Shown here: positions 16,387 through 25,360 of the stretch, in pieces | Position numbering within the stretch: position 1 is the stretch's first letter | How the letters are laid out: the number at the start of each line of letters is the position of its first letter | Source of the DNA: Mucilaginibacter rubeus | Lineage (GTDB): Bacteria; Bacteroidota; Bacteroidia; Sphingobacteriales; Sphingobacteriaceae | Length of the DNA stretch: 64,000 nt | Direction: 5' to 3' | Assembly (NCBI RefSeq): GCF_014643835.1 | Contig: NZ_BMKD01000001.1 | Coordinates: forward strand, 1,550,001-1,614,000 | Notes under the pieces: generated by a model | Seen by the model: only the letters and a program-made list of their open reading frames with translations | What the model was told of the DNA's origin: nothing | The model's database searches: none | Made by a program: the position numbers and the translations under genes

Positions 16387-17727
16387 TTACAACAACTCCG
16401 TTGCCAAATTGGCCAGTTCGCTCCTCTCCCCTTTTTGCAGGGTGATGTGAGCATAAAGCGGATGCCCTTTCGCTTTATCTATTAAATACGACAGTCCGTT
16501 ACTTTCAGCATCGAGATATGGGGTATCTATCTGATAAATATCACCAGTAAATACAAATTTGCTGTTTTCACCGGCCCTGGATATGATAGTTTTCACTTCG
16601 TGCGGGGTTAGATTCTGCGCTTCGTCAACAATAAAGAAAATTTTACTAAGCGTGCGCCCGCGAATAAAAGCCAGTGGAGCTATCGAGATTTTATCATTAT
16701 TGACTAACTCATCAATTTTGGCCTGCATTTTTTCGTCGTCACCGAACTGATCCTTTATAAATTTTAGGTTATCCCATATTGGGGCCATATAAGGATCAAT
16801 CTTTGATTTAATATCGCCAGGCAAAAAGCCTATGTCTTTATTGCTTAAAGGAACAATAGGGCGGGTAACAAAGATTTGACGATAATATTTGCGTTGCTCA
16901 AGTGCGCTGGCCAAAGCTAATAGCGTTTTACCCGTGCCGGCGTTTCCTTGTATAGTTACTAATTTTATATCCGGGTGCAATAACGCATGAATAGCAAAAG
17001 ACTGCTCGATATTACGAGGGTGAATATTTAAAACAGGTTGCTCGGTAACTTTTTCAAGCTGCTTAGTTTGTGAATTGTAAAAACCTACAGTATCGCCTTT
17101 TTTTCCTTTTAATACATAAAAGTGATTGTTGGTGTACGAACCTATCTTTAAATTTTCGGCCGGTAAATTTTCATTTTTATTCAGGGTGGTGATCAGTTTT
17201 TCCGTCACCTTATCTACATCGGTTTTACCTGTATAAAGCTCCTCCAGGTTTTTGATCTTGCCCGTTTCATAATCTTCGGCATGCAGGTTAAGGGCTTTGG
17301 CTTTGAGGCGAAGGCAAATATCTTTTGATACCAACACTACCTTTTTGCCAGGATTTTCTTCCTGTAAGCCAAGGGCCGCGTTGAGGATACGGTGATCCGT
17401 TTTATCTGAACCAAAAATCTGCTCGGCATCCTGGCCGGTAGTTTTAGTATCCATTGCAACTTTAAAGCTGCCTTTAGTTTTACCGTTAAGCGGGATCCAT
17501 TCGTTGATCAGTCCATTGTGCGACAGGTCATCCATCAACCGGATAAAGCTTCGGGCCTCAAAATTACGGGTATCATTACCGTTCTTTTTATTATCGAGCT
17601 CCTCCAATACCTGGATGGGTATGGCAACATCGTGCTCCTGAAAGTTTTGAAATGCGTTGTGATCATACAGGATCACAGAAGTATCTAAAACAAATATTTT
17701 CTTCTGGTTACGCTGACCGTCCTTCAT
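16387..17727 (-). CDS. PIN-PhoH fusion ATPase (YlaK/PhoH2 type)
   Basis: 446-aa two-domain protein. The N-terminal PIN domain (about 8-140) begins KIFVLDTSVILYD, with Asp15 as first metal ligand and later acids in the same fold. The C-terminal PhoH helicase-like ATPase (about 235-440) has Walker A GNAGTGKTLLA (about 261-271), Walker B FFIVDEAQN (about 370-378) and the sensor TGDIYQID. Family members act as RNA-dependent ATPases/ribonucleases. The length is normal for PhoH2. A structured candidate RNA ends about 60 bp upstream of the start codon on the same strand. Confidence 0.92.
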   Translation of the reverse strand: MKDGQRNQKKIFVLDTSVILYDHNAFQNFQEHDVAIPIQVLEELDNKKNGNDTRNFEARSFIRLMDDLSHNGLINEWIPLNGKTKGSFKVAMDTKTTGQDAEQIFGSDKTDHRILNAALGLQEENPGKKVVLVSKDICLRLKAKALNLHAEDYETGKIKNLEELYTGKTDVDKVTEKLITTLNKNENLPAENLKIGSYTNNHFYVLKGKKGDTVGFYNSQTKQLEKVTEQPVLNIHPRNIEQSFAIHALLHPDIKLVTIQGNAGTGKTLLALASALEQRKYYRQIFVTRPIVPLSNKDIGFLPGDIKSKIDPYMAPIWDNLKFIKDQFGDDEKMQAKIDELVNNDKISIAPLAFIRGRTLSKIFFIVDEAQNLTPHEVKTIISRAGENSKFVFTGDIYQIDTPYLDAESNGLSYLIDKAKGHPLYAHITLQKGERSELANLATELL

Positions 17728-17789
17728 ATCCGCCTAAAATAACGATTTTAAGGCTTGAAGAAAAATTTCTCCTCAAACAAAAAACCTGC

Positions 17790-17834
17790 AAAAGCGAAAA
17801 CGGGAGTCATCTCTTGCGATTTGAACTCCCGTTT
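17790..17834 (-). terminator. Terminator at the end of the candidate RNA
   Basis: Perfect 10-bp stem AAACGGGAGT/ACTCCCGTTT around a 17-base loop, with T-rich sequence on its minus-strand 3' side. It separates the candidate RNA from the PhoH coding sequence about 60 bp downstream. Confidence 0.7.
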
Positions 17835-18126
17835 CCAAACTGTTGTTTAACCGTAGTTGCCCAACAGCATCAAGTTTTGTGTATCTCTTACCGACATGAT
17901 CTTCGTCCGTTGCTCTCACGAGCGGTCGACTATTTTCAATGTCACCGGTTTCTGTTGTTTCCCTCCGTAGAGTTCTTCTTCTTAATTCCGGTACCTCCTT
18001 TAATTGCTTTCTTTTTTCAAAAGACTTTCGCCTTCTTCATTTTTTCTTGCAACTCAGGGACTTCCCTTGATCTTTAGTTCCCCCGAAGGTTCACCCGATT
18101 CAATTTCTGTTTTCCTGAAAGGCTGT
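17790..18126 (-). ncRNA. Candidate structured RNA of unknown class
   Basis: About 335 nt between the radical-SAM pair and PhoH with no open frame of note but strong RNA features on the minus strand. There is a C(UUCG)G tetraloop hairpin, GGGA/UCCC, a GCUC-GUGA-GAGC hairpin with a GNRA loop, a CUGUUG/CAACAG stem, and a terminal 10-bp stem (arms 17798-17807 and 17825-17834) followed by TTTTCGCTTTT. Upstream, TACTTTG (18127-18133) with TTG 18 bp further up resembles a promoter. I searched mentally for RNase P, tmRNA, SRP and 6S signatures and found none. Exact ends are estimates. Confidence 0.5.
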
Positions 18127-18379
18127 CAAAGTACGTCGTTCTTGATGATTTCAATATCGGGACATTACCGTGATTTGGCAAATATTTTTGATTGTTTTTA
18201 TTAACAGGTTATTAACAATAAACCAACACTTATCAACATTAAATTCCAATCCTTCTCAAGTATAAATCAAGGTAATTAACTGAAATACAGGCTACATTAT
18301 TAACATTGCCCTTTATTAACAAAATGCATGAAAAACCATTTGTATCGAAAAAGGAAAAACGCGTAAAATCATAAAAACG

Positions 18380-19138
18380 TTAAATTTTCTCTGTTAAATG
18401 CCGCCAATATCGCCTCGGAATATGACGCACATGAAGCCTGGTATTTTTGCGTGAAGCGATGTTTATGCTATTAAAATAATTCTTCCAAAGGTCTTGATAG
18501 ACACCTTCATCCTCGCTATAAGCCGCAATTACATTAACCGGTTTACTTAACTCATCAAAATTCATTTCGATGAATTGCGTGTCATGAAGATCGTAGTACA
18601 GCCCATAATTTCTTTTAATATCATAGATCATCCATTTTTGATCGGTATAGCGGCTTTTAAAATGCTTAATCAACAATGGCAATACATTAAAATCAGGTTC
18701 GATGGCAGCATAAAAAGTACCATCATTTAGTTTTTGAAACCTAACAAAAGCTTCCATCCTGTGTTTTTCGCGCCGCACCATCTTTAAAATCTCCGATAGT
18801 CGCATCACATATCTATTCCCGTAATCTTCTTCAATATTTTGGTCGCTGTCAAAAACATGGCGGATAAAACCCAGCACATTGCAGTCTTCGCCGGCAATTT
18901 CGGCCATGTGACTAATGTAAAGGCGCTGCACCCCGGCAGCTGAAAGTTTTTTCCGCAATCCCTTTAATACCCGGCCGGCGCGCGCCTCGTCAGTAACAAT
19001 AGGAATTACCTCTTCAAACAACGCACAGCTGCGCCACTCCCCTTTCAATAACTTTACAGGATAGAGTTTACGTTCGTAAATCTCGAACACGGCTGTAAGC
19101 AAGCCTTCAAACGATCCGTCATAAACCAGCGTGTTCAT
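18380..19138 (-). CDS. DUF4130 DNA-metabolism protein (TIGR03915-like)
   Basis: 252-aa protein of the family usually encoded next to a radical-SAM DNA modification/repair protein. The start (MNTLVYDGSFEGLLTAVFEIYE) and the DUF4130 segment (about 90-235, with RLSEILKMVRREKHRMEAFVRF and the ending RHIPRRYW) are characteristic. Paired proteins sometimes occur with a family-4 uracil-DNA glycosylase domain; here that domain is absent. No enzyme activity is established; involvement in DNA repair is inferred from the partner. Its start lies 1 bp after the radical-SAM stop codon, so the two are translationally linked. Confidence 0.88.
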   Translation of the reverse strand: MNTLVYDGSFEGLLTAVFEIYERKLYPVKLLKGEWRSCALFEEVIPIVTDEARAGRVLKGLRKKLSAAGVQRLYISHMAEIAGEDCNVLGFIRHVFDSDQNIEEDYGNRYVMRLSEILKMVRREKHRMEAFVRFQKLNDGTFYAAIEPDFNVLPLLIKHFKSRYTDQKWMIYDIKRNYGLYYDLHDTQFIEMNFDELSKPVNVIAAYSEDEGVYQDLWKNYFNSINIASRKNTRLHVRHIPRRYWRHLTEKI

Positions 19139-19139
19139 A

Positions 19140-20396
19140 TTAAAACAAGTTAAGTTGGGTTTGTGTATTTTTAATGTACTTGCTTTGCGATTGGGCCATA
19201 ATAAACTGTTTGATATTTTGGCCTGTTAAATCGCGCCGTTCAAATTCATTGCTTTTGCAGGTAATAAAGTACCGCGCGCGGTTAATGGCCACTCCTATTT
19301 TTTTTAGCTGTTCCCAGCCCAGCCCGGCAAATTTACGTGCAGCCACAATTTTTTGTGCCGATAACAAACCGATACCTGGCACCCGGAGGATCAGCTGCAA
19401 ATCAGCCTTATTGATATCAACAGGAAAAGCCTGCATATTGCGGATTGCCCAGCTGAGTTTGGGATCAATATCCAGATCAAGTAACGGGTTTTGATTATTG
19501 ACGATCTCGTTTACATGGAAACCATAAAAACGCATGAGCCAGTCGGCCTGATAAAGACGATTTTCGCGCACCAGTGGCACCGCGGTATTCAAAGCAGGCA
19601 GGCGTCGGTCGGCCAATACAGGTACATAACCCGAATAATACACCCGTTTCAAGTTAAAATTTCTATAGAAATAATTAGCCGATTGCAGCACCTGCTGATC
19701 GCTCTCAGGCGTGGCGCCAACAATTACCTGGGTACTTTGCCCTGCAGGTGCAAACATGGGGGCGTTTTTGAAAAGCTTTTTCTCTTCTGTGTTCCGGATG
19801 ATCTCCCGGCTCAAAAAATGCATCGGGTCAATCATGTCCTGCCGGTTTTTATCAGGTGCAAGCAGTTTTAATCCGGCTTCTGTAGGCATTTCTAAATTCA
19901 CACTGAGCCTGTCGGCATATAACCCGGCCTCCTGCATCAGCTCCGCACTTACACCGGGAATGGATTTTAAGTGAATGTATCCGTTAAAGTTATGCTCAGT
20001 TCGGAGTTTTTTAGCTACGTGCACTAATCGCTCCATGGTATAATCAGCATTTTTAAAAATACCAGAGCTTAAAAACAAGCCTTCAATGTAATTGCGGCGA
20101 TAAAAGTTAATGGTAAGGTCAACTACTTCCTGTACCGTGAACGCGGCCCGTTTGATATCATTATTCTTCCGCGACACGCAATAAGCGCAATCAAAAATAC
20201 AATGATTAGTAAGCAGGATCTTCAATAACGAAACACAACGCCCATCTTCCGTATAACTATGGCAAATTCCGTTACTGGCATTTCCCAAACCCTTGTCCTT
20301 ATTTTTCCTGTTACTTCCGCTCGACGCACATGATACATCATATTTAGCCGCGTCGGCCAAAATATTAAGCTTTTCCGTTATCCTCCCTACATTCAT
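19140..20396 (-). CDS. Radical-SAM DNA modification/repair protein (TIGR03916-like)
   Basis: 418-aa radical-SAM enzyme. The 4Fe-4S site is CIFDCAYC (C-x3-C-x2-C) near residue 70; SAM-binding glycine-rich strands follow, e.g. LFLSSGIF. The C-terminus has a helix-hairpin-helix DNA-binding module (ILRVPGIGLLSAQKIVAARK, about residues 335-354). This combination, plus the DUF4130 partner, marks the putative DNA modification/repair family. Substrate unknown. The open frame also permits a TTG start at 20426, but the ATG at 20396 (MNVGRITEKL) fits the family start. Confidence 0.9.
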   Translation of the reverse strand: MNVGRITEKLNILADAAKYDVSCASSGSNRKNKDKGLGNASNGICHSYTEDGRCVSLLKILLTNHCIFDCAYCVSRKNNDIKRAAFTVQEVVDLTINFYRRNYIEGLFLSSGIFKNADYTMERLVHVAKKLRTEHNFNGYIHLKSIPGVSAELMQEAGLYADRLSVNLEMPTEAGLKLLAPDKNRQDMIDPMHFLSREIIRNTEEKKLFKNAPMFAPAGQSTQVIVGATPESDQQVLQSANYFYRNFNLKRVYYSGYVPVLADRRLPALNTAVPLVRENRLYQADWLMRFYGFHVNEIVNNQNPLLDLDIDPKLSWAIRNMQAFPVDINKADLQLILRVPGIGLLSAQKIVAARKFAGLGWEQLKKIGVAINRARYFITCKSNEFERRDLTGQNIKQFIMAQSQSKYIKNTQTQLNLF

Positions 20397-20431
20397 ATCA
20401 GCCAAAAATACTAATATTTTTAGCAATTAAT

Positions 20432-20635
20432 TCAAATTGCGGGATAAATAAATGGGAAGGCTATTTTTTTGCTGTATGCCTCAACAACTTTTTCCTTCAC
20501 GGCATTGATACCGCTTTTAGCACTATTGTTCATATTTAGTTCCAACACTGCGTGAGCATCTATAGCGAAAACTGGAACCGCCTGTACATTGTTGCGCAAT
20601 TCAATATTTTTTTTAAAAAAGCTCCGCAGCGACAC
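20432..20635 (-). CDS. Possible small ORF, unknown
   Basis: 67-codon open frame immediately upstream of the radical-SAM gene on the same strand. It starts with GTG and lacks any recognisable ribosome site. The composition is protein-like (AVPVFAIDAHAVLEL, then AVKEKVVEAY), yet no family is recognised. It could be the remnant of a larger gene, or chance. Reported because it would lie in the radical-SAM operon if real. Confidence 0.3.
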   Translation of the reverse strand: MSLRSFFKKNIELRNNVQAVPVFAIDAHAVLELNMNNSAKSGINAVKEKVVEAYSKKIAFPFIYPAI

Positions 20636-20864
20636 AGATAAGCCAGATCAAGCGTTTTGGAGGCAATCAACGCAACAAACTTTAATGTATTTGCAACAAG
20701 CGCAAAGCACTTTCAATGAACTCATAGTGTGCAATGTTCGAACCAATTAGTACATTGACCGGATTCACTAAAAATTATTTTCAATTCAAATCAACAAAAT
20801 AAACACTATAGAAATTCATGACCGATGTTTATACAGAGAGAGTCAATAATATCTATCGTTAATA

Positions 20865-20899
20865 CAAAAAAAGCGCTCCGTATCTCACCCCGGAGCGCT
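20865..20899 (-). terminator. Intrinsic terminator, minus strand
   Basis: Perfect 9-bp stem AGCGCTCCG/CGGAGCGCT (20872-20880, 20891-20899) with a 10-base loop, followed on the minus strand by a run of seven T. It ends transcription coming from the 21-kb side; the nearest annotated gene upstream stops 350 bp away, which suggests an extra small transcript in between. Confidence 0.85.
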
Positions 20900-20948
20900 A
20901 TTCAATGTTCCTACAAACACTGTTCAACTAAACTCAGATCTCTACAAT

Positions 20949-21044
20949 CTAAGATTCATACTGTTCAATAACGTATGCTATAAAAGCAAGTGTACAGAAA
21001 ACAGGGGCAATAATCGCCCATATATCATAATATTTACAATTCAA
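20949..21044 (-). CDS. Possible micro-protein with one membrane helix
   Basis: 31-codon frame with a TTG start. The product has a polar N-terminus (NCKYYD), a 19-residue hydrophobic helix (IWAIIAPVFCTLAFIAYVI) and an acidic tail (EQYES). That is a typical single-pass micro-protein layout, like the small subunits of respiratory oxidases, but no family is recognised. It lies 50 bp before a strong terminator. The absence of ATG or GTG and of a ribosome site keeps confidence low. Confidence 0.3.
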   Translation of the reverse strand: MNCKYYDIWAIIAPVFCTLAFIAYVIEQYES

Positions 21045-21246
21045 CAGAAAAATAAATTTGAAATTCAAACAAAAATCAACTCCGACTTATTTTTTCACAA
21101 CAAATACTACTATTTCTTATATGAAACATGACAATATCAATCAACAGAATGGTATTTAATATAACATCATAAGCATAGTTTCGATGTAAGCTCATACGGA
21201 AACAAGCAGTTGCAGGCAACTCGAAAAAAGAAAACTAGGGAGTTAT

Positions 21247-21843
21247 TTAGCAGTTAGCCTTGGGCGGCTGTTTGGGTGTTTTTATAGAGCGGGTGGTTTC
21301 AAACTCAAAACTGTACGCATCAGCTGATGTAAGCTTTGTTTCAAAAACCCTGAAATCAATGGATTGAAATGACTGGGCAATCAATACATCTGCAAAGGAG
21401 ATGCCTACATAAGGTACATGTTCTTTTTGAGGTACGGGTATACCTTTTACCGGCGCTGCATGCAATACATTATCCGCATTAAAACGCGTTTCCGCATAAG
21501 TAGGGATACATTTTAAGTATAATTTCTTACTTGTAACCCGCATTTGTATGTAATTATATGCCTGCTCTCCAAACTGGATCTGCCCCCTTATATTCTCATA
21601 ATGCTTCCAGTCATGAATGCCCGGAAGGTTTACAGGGATAGCTATTTCTTTCAGATCGTGAATATCATACAAGCCTTTTGATGCCTGCTCATTATAAAAA
21701 TTCTCCGTCCGCCATGACAGATATTGATGCATAATCAGCGATCCGCCCGAACCATAGGTGTGCACGATCAACAATAATATGGCAACAAGTTTCTTCAAAG
21801 GCAGTATAGTTTGATATCTGTAAATATAGAAAACCTGCAACAT
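21247..21843 (-). CDS. Hypothetical exported protein
   Basis: 198-aa protein of unknown function. A hydrophobic segment at about 17-28 (KLVAILLLIVHTYG) looks like a signal peptide or anchor. The rest is a soluble domain with a conserved-looking region IAIPVNLPGIHDWKHYENIRGQI, and a C-terminal tail rich in Lys/Pro. Similar short exported proteins occur in Bacteroidota; no catalytic motif is visible. The next gene upstream is 80 bp away on the same strand. Confidence 0.6.
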   Translation of the reverse strand: MLQVFYIYRYQTILPLKKLVAILLLIVHTYGSGGSLIMHQYLSWRTENFYNEQASKGLYDIHDLKEIAIPVNLPGIHDWKHYENIRGQIQFGEQAYNYIQMRVTSKKLYLKCIPTYAETRFNADNVLHAAPVKGIPVPQKEHVPYVGISFADVLIAQSFQSIDFRVFETKLTSADAYSFEFETTRSIKTPKQPPKANC

Positions 21844-21925
21844 TTATGCAACAATTCACAAAACTATTTATTAAATTATTACAGGTATTTTTAAACAAAA
21901 ACACTCTTTTGTCTATTATTAAAAT

Positions 21926-23470
21926 TTATATCTTCAGCTTTCCCGTATTGGTTAGCAAAATAAATGGCGCAACCGGATTCCATCCCGGCTTAACCCCCTG
22001 CTGATTAATAAAACCCGTAGAATAATTACCGAGCAGGATATCCGGTTTGCCATCTTTATTAAAATCGCCCACATCCATGCAGATCCATCGCCCTTCATGC
22101 TCAATCGGTAAATTATGCGGCATAAAATGCAGCGGACTGTCTTGCTCAAAATACGTAAAGCCTTCTGCAGGGTTATTTTTCAAATCTGAAAAAAAGGCGA
22201 TCACCGCAATATCCTGCAAGCCATCTCCATTGAAATCAGTCGCTACTGCTTTTGTAGCACCGTTAACCGGGAAGAAATAAGCCTTTTTGTATTTAAAATC
22301 ACCCTGATTCAGGAAAATGTAAACACCATGAAACGGTTTCAACACACGGGAATAATCGCTGTTATCACCACTTGTATACAGGATATCCAGCTTTCCGTCT
22401 CTATTGAAATCAACCAGCTGAAAACTGCTCGACCCGTAAAATGGCGGAAACCGCAACAAATTGCGTGTTGTAAAACCACCTTTGTGATCATTCAGAAACA
22501 ACCAGATCCCTTCGTCGGCCTGGGCAAACAAGCAGGCTACATCCGGCCATCCGTCATGATCAAAATCTCCTGTTACTGCCTGCTCAGCTCCTGGTATTGA
22601 GCTAACAACATGCTTTTCAAATTTTTTATCGGGTAGCTGCTTGTATAAATACAAGCCTCCTGTGTTATGGCCAAACCCGCATATTACAAAATCATTCAAT
22701 CCATCTTTGTCAAAATCGGCGGTTAATGATTGAACAGGTCGAGGCAAACCGTTTGTTATTTCTTCATCCTGCCAGGTCCCATTGTCATTGAATGTAATAT
22801 CAGTCAAAAAGCCGTTGAACACATCAACTGCATCCATCGATCCGATAAAAGTAAACAAGCCATGTTCTTTGCCCGTTGCATCTTTTGCAAAACGGGCATC
22901 AACAGCAGGCGAGCTATACCGGTGCGCCGAAAGCTGAACCAGTTTATCAGACCATTGGTAGATACTGCTGCTGTTACGGTCGCTGGTATAAACCTTGCGC
23001 CCAATAGTATCAAAGACAATCATTGTGGTTGTGGCATCGAGGGGTTTGTAACCGCTGGGCTTTTCCAAACTAAAAACACCCCAATCTTTAACCGGCTTAA
23101 CAGGTTGCTGTGCCGGCTTAAGTGCCTTCGGTGCCGATTTGCTATAATAATCTACTATTTTCAGCCACTCATCATATGACAAAGCCGATTTTGCTGATGG
23201 GTTGTTCACATACTGATCATCATCATAAACCTGTATCCCAAGCCGGGGCGCCATTACAGGCAATACATGTTTAACCCATGTTTCTTTATCAAGAAATTGC
23301 GCTTCCGGATACTCATGACAACTTTTGCAGTATTTTAATGATAGCGACTTACCATCGTTTTTTGCCAGGTCGCCCTCGGCTGCCGGCTCTCCGCAGCTAA
23401 ACTGCATAAAGCATACTACAGCACCAATCAAAAATACACAAAACGATAACCGGCGTTTTCTCAGATCCAT
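21926..23470 (-). CDS. FG-GAP/VCBS repeat lipoprotein with cytochrome-like heme motif
   Basis: 514-aa exported lipoprotein: signal peptide with lipobox ending FMQFSC (about 21-26). A CxxCH heme-binding motif follows (YCKSCHEYP, about 48-56) in a short cytochrome-c-like segment, and then a beta-propeller made of FG-GAP repeats. At least five calcium-loop units of the form DxDxDGxxD are visible: DFDKDGLND, DFDHDGWPD, DFNRDGKLD, DFNGDGLQD and DFNKDGKPD. Such proteins are thought to bind ligands or partners at the cell surface; the heme motif hints at electron transfer. It lies about 95 bp downstream of the SusC/SusD pair and might be read with it, though a weak hairpin intervenes. Confidence 0.82.
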   Translation of the reverse strand: MDLRKRRLSFCVFLIGAVVCFMQFSCGEPAAEGDLAKNDGKSLSLKYCKSCHEYPEAQFLDKETWVKHVLPVMAPRLGIQVYDDDQYVNNPSAKSALSYDEWLKIVDYYSKSAPKALKPAQQPVKPVKDWGVFSLEKPSGYKPLDATTTMIVFDTIGRKVYTSDRNSSSIYQWSDKLVQLSAHRYSSPAVDARFAKDATGKEHGLFTFIGSMDAVDVFNGFLTDITFNDNGTWQDEEITNGLPRPVQSLTADFDKDGLNDFVICGFGHNTGGLYLYKQLPDKKFEKHVVSSIPGAEQAVTGDFDHDGWPDVACLFAQADEGIWLFLNDHKGGFTTRNLLRFPPFYGSSSFQLVDFNRDGKLDILYTSGDNSDYSRVLKPFHGVYIFLNQGDFKYKKAYFFPVNGATKAVATDFNGDGLQDIAVIAFFSDLKNNPAEGFTYFEQDSPLHFMPHNLPIEHEGRWICMDVGDFNKDGKPDILLGNYSTGFINQQGVKPGWNPVAPFILLTNTGKLKI

Positions 23471-23501
23471 TTAAGCTTGCTTATACCTTACCACAATATT
23501 A

Positions 23502-23540
23502 AAATACAAGAAAGAGGCAGCAACAAGCACCACCTCTTTC
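23502..23540 (-). terminator. Possible weak terminator after susD
   Basis: 8-bp stem GAAAGAGG/CCTCTTTC (23510-23517, 23533-23540) with a 15-base loop and a T-rich minus-strand 3' side (TTGTATTTT). It lies 25 bp past the susD stop. The long loop makes readthrough into the FG-GAP gene likely. Confidence 0.4.
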
Positions 23541-23564
23541 TCGCTAAAAACAGAATGATTGAAA

Positions 23565-25346
23565 TTAATATTTAGGATTTTGCTTTAAAATAGAAGTTCC
23601 ACCTATTTTTTCAAGATCTATCTGAGCTTGCGGTATCGGATAAACCTCGTTTTTTCCAGTTGTAAAATGAGCACCTGTAACATCGGTAATCACTTTACCA
23701 TCAAAAGCAAAGTATACTCCCAAAGCTGCTTGTGCTATCCCCCAGCGCGAAAGGTCAAAGAAACGATGTCCTTCCATGGCCAGTTCCAGCTTACGCTCAA
23801 AATAGATTGCTTTTAAAGCGACATCCTTACCTGTAAAAAAGCCCGCAGGATATTGACTTACTACATAGTTAGCCGCCGGGGTGGTGGTATAACCGCCCAT
23901 AGGATTCGCCGCATCTTTATAAGTGTATACAAAACTGGCTGGGTTAGCCGCACGTGCACGCACCTTGTTTACATAACTTAAACCCAAATCACCTGTTCCT
24001 AATTGTGCTTTTGCTTCGGCAGCCATCAGCAGCACATCTGCAAAACGGATTACGTTAACCTGGTTTGCATTGCCCGGGGCCCATGAATGGCTGTCGGCAT
24101 ATGTGCCCTTGGTAGCCTGGTAATAAACGTTCTTTTTAGGCGAATACGGACCTGCCGAACTTTGTTCACGGATCCAGTTCATACCCGGATGGTTACCCCA
24201 ATCAAGATAAGGGATACCACGACGACCAACAGTCCAATCCAAACGCGGATCAAGGTTACCGGCATCCAGTGTAAATGATTTATCTGATGCAATGTTCATA
24301 TCATTTGCAACCGGATGTGAATTATAATCGTCAAGATATGGCAAACCGGCGGCGTTAGTCCTGAATGAGTTAGCAAGATCTAAAGTAGGCTGAAAAAATC
24401 CGCAGCAACCGAACGGGCTGTTGTACGGATAATTCAACATATCACCATTGTTGGCCTCACCAATGGTATTGGTACCATCATTTGCCGCTTGCTGGATAGC
24501 AAACACCGTTTCCTTGTTGTTTTTGGTAGCAGCGTTGAAGTTATCAAAATAATTATCAGTTAATCCGTACGCTACGCCCTGCGAGTTAGTACCCCCGCTG
24601 ATCACCTCGGTAAATATCTTATCGGCATTGGTATAATCTTTTTGATACAGATACGTTTTCGCTAGGTACGCACCTGCTGCCCATTTATTTACACGTCCCT
24701 TTTGTGCTTGCGTGCCGGGTAAATTAGCATAAGCATATTTAAAATCATCAACTATTTTAGGCCAGATATCTTTGTCGTTAGGTTGTACATAGTTGGTTGT
24801 CGTTTCGTCAATATAGGGCACATTGGCAAACATCTTTTTCAAATCAAAATAGTAATGCGCGCGCAAAAAACGAGCCTGGGCTATAATATTGGTTTTATCG
24901 GCATCAGCAATCCCGCTCGCTCCCGCAGCTGCCTTTAACACGTTGTTGGCGCGGCTTATACCCTCGTAATCGGCCTTCCATTTACTGTTTAAAAATCCAT
25001 TACTGGCATCAACAGTGAAAGTAGCAATGGAGTTAATAGCCGGCTGATCGATACCAGAACTGCCTTTATGCGCATCGCCTCCGGCAACGCTGCCGTAAAT
25101 CCAGTTATCCGGCGATACCTCCCAGGCACTACCACCACCTAAACCGGCATTATTTCCGTTACCTCCCTGCCCGTCAAGTGCAGAATAAGCTCCTATCAGC
25201 AACCCGTCAACGCCGGCTTTTGTAGTAATTTGCGCTGAGCTAAGCGCCCCAATGGCTGGCTGATCGAGATACGCCTTTTTACATGAACCCTGTAAAATAC
25301 CAGCGGCAATTAATGCTAATACTGATACACGTTGTATATTTTTCAT
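23565..25346 (-). CDS. SusD/RagB-like nutrient-binding outer-membrane lipoprotein
   Basis: 593-aa lipoprotein with signal peptide and lipobox ILQGSC (about 18-23). The SusD fold shows its TPR-like helices, for example NIIAQARFLRAHYYFDLKKMF (about 152-172), and the C-terminal signature FFDLSRWG. SusD proteins form the lid over a SusC barrel and bind the incoming glycan or peptide. The length is slightly above average. It lies 14 bp downstream of its SusC partner. No glycosidase or sulfatase is nearby, so the substrate cannot be inferred from neighbours. Confidence 0.92.
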   Translation of the reverse strand: MKNIQRVSVLALIAAGILQGSCKKAYLDQPAIGALSSAQITTKAGVDGLLIGAYSALDGQGGNGNNAGLGGGSAWEVSPDNWIYGSVAGGDAHKGSSGIDQPAINSIATFTVDASNGFLNSKWKADYEGISRANNVLKAAAGASGIADADKTNIIAQARFLRAHYYFDLKKMFANVPYIDETTTNYVQPNDKDIWPKIVDDFKYAYANLPGTQAQKGRVNKWAAGAYLAKTYLYQKDYTNADKIFTEVISGGTNSQGVAYGLTDNYFDNFNAATKNNKETVFAIQQAANDGTNTIGEANNGDMLNYPYNSPFGCCGFFQPTLDLANSFRTNAAGLPYLDDYNSHPVANDMNIASDKSFTLDAGNLDPRLDWTVGRRGIPYLDWGNHPGMNWIREQSSAGPYSPKKNVYYQATKGTYADSHSWAPGNANQVNVIRFADVLLMAAEAKAQLGTGDLGLSYVNKVRARAANPASFVYTYKDAANPMGGYTTTPAANYVVSQYPAGFFTGKDVALKAIYFERKLELAMEGHRFFDLSRWGIAQAALGVYFAFDGKVITDVTGAHFTTGKNEVYPIPQAQIDLEKIGGTSILKQNPKY

Positions 25347-25360
25347 AATGATTTCTCTAT

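Larger units (their letters stand above)
20636..21246. other. Intergenic region with a terminator and possible micro-ORF
   Basis: About 600 bp without a standard gene. The part nearest 20.9 kb holds a strong minus-strand terminator; 50 bp before it there is a 31-codon frame encoding a hydrophobic peptide (listed separately). The remaining sequence is A/T-rich with no repeats or structures I can support. Confidence 0.5.

Noticed and set aside
17790-18126. Interpretation as RNase P RNA, tmRNA, SRP RNA or 6S RNA
   Set aside because: None of their conserved signatures could be found (for example the GAGGAAAGTCC segment of RNase P RNA or the tRNA-like ends of tmRNA).
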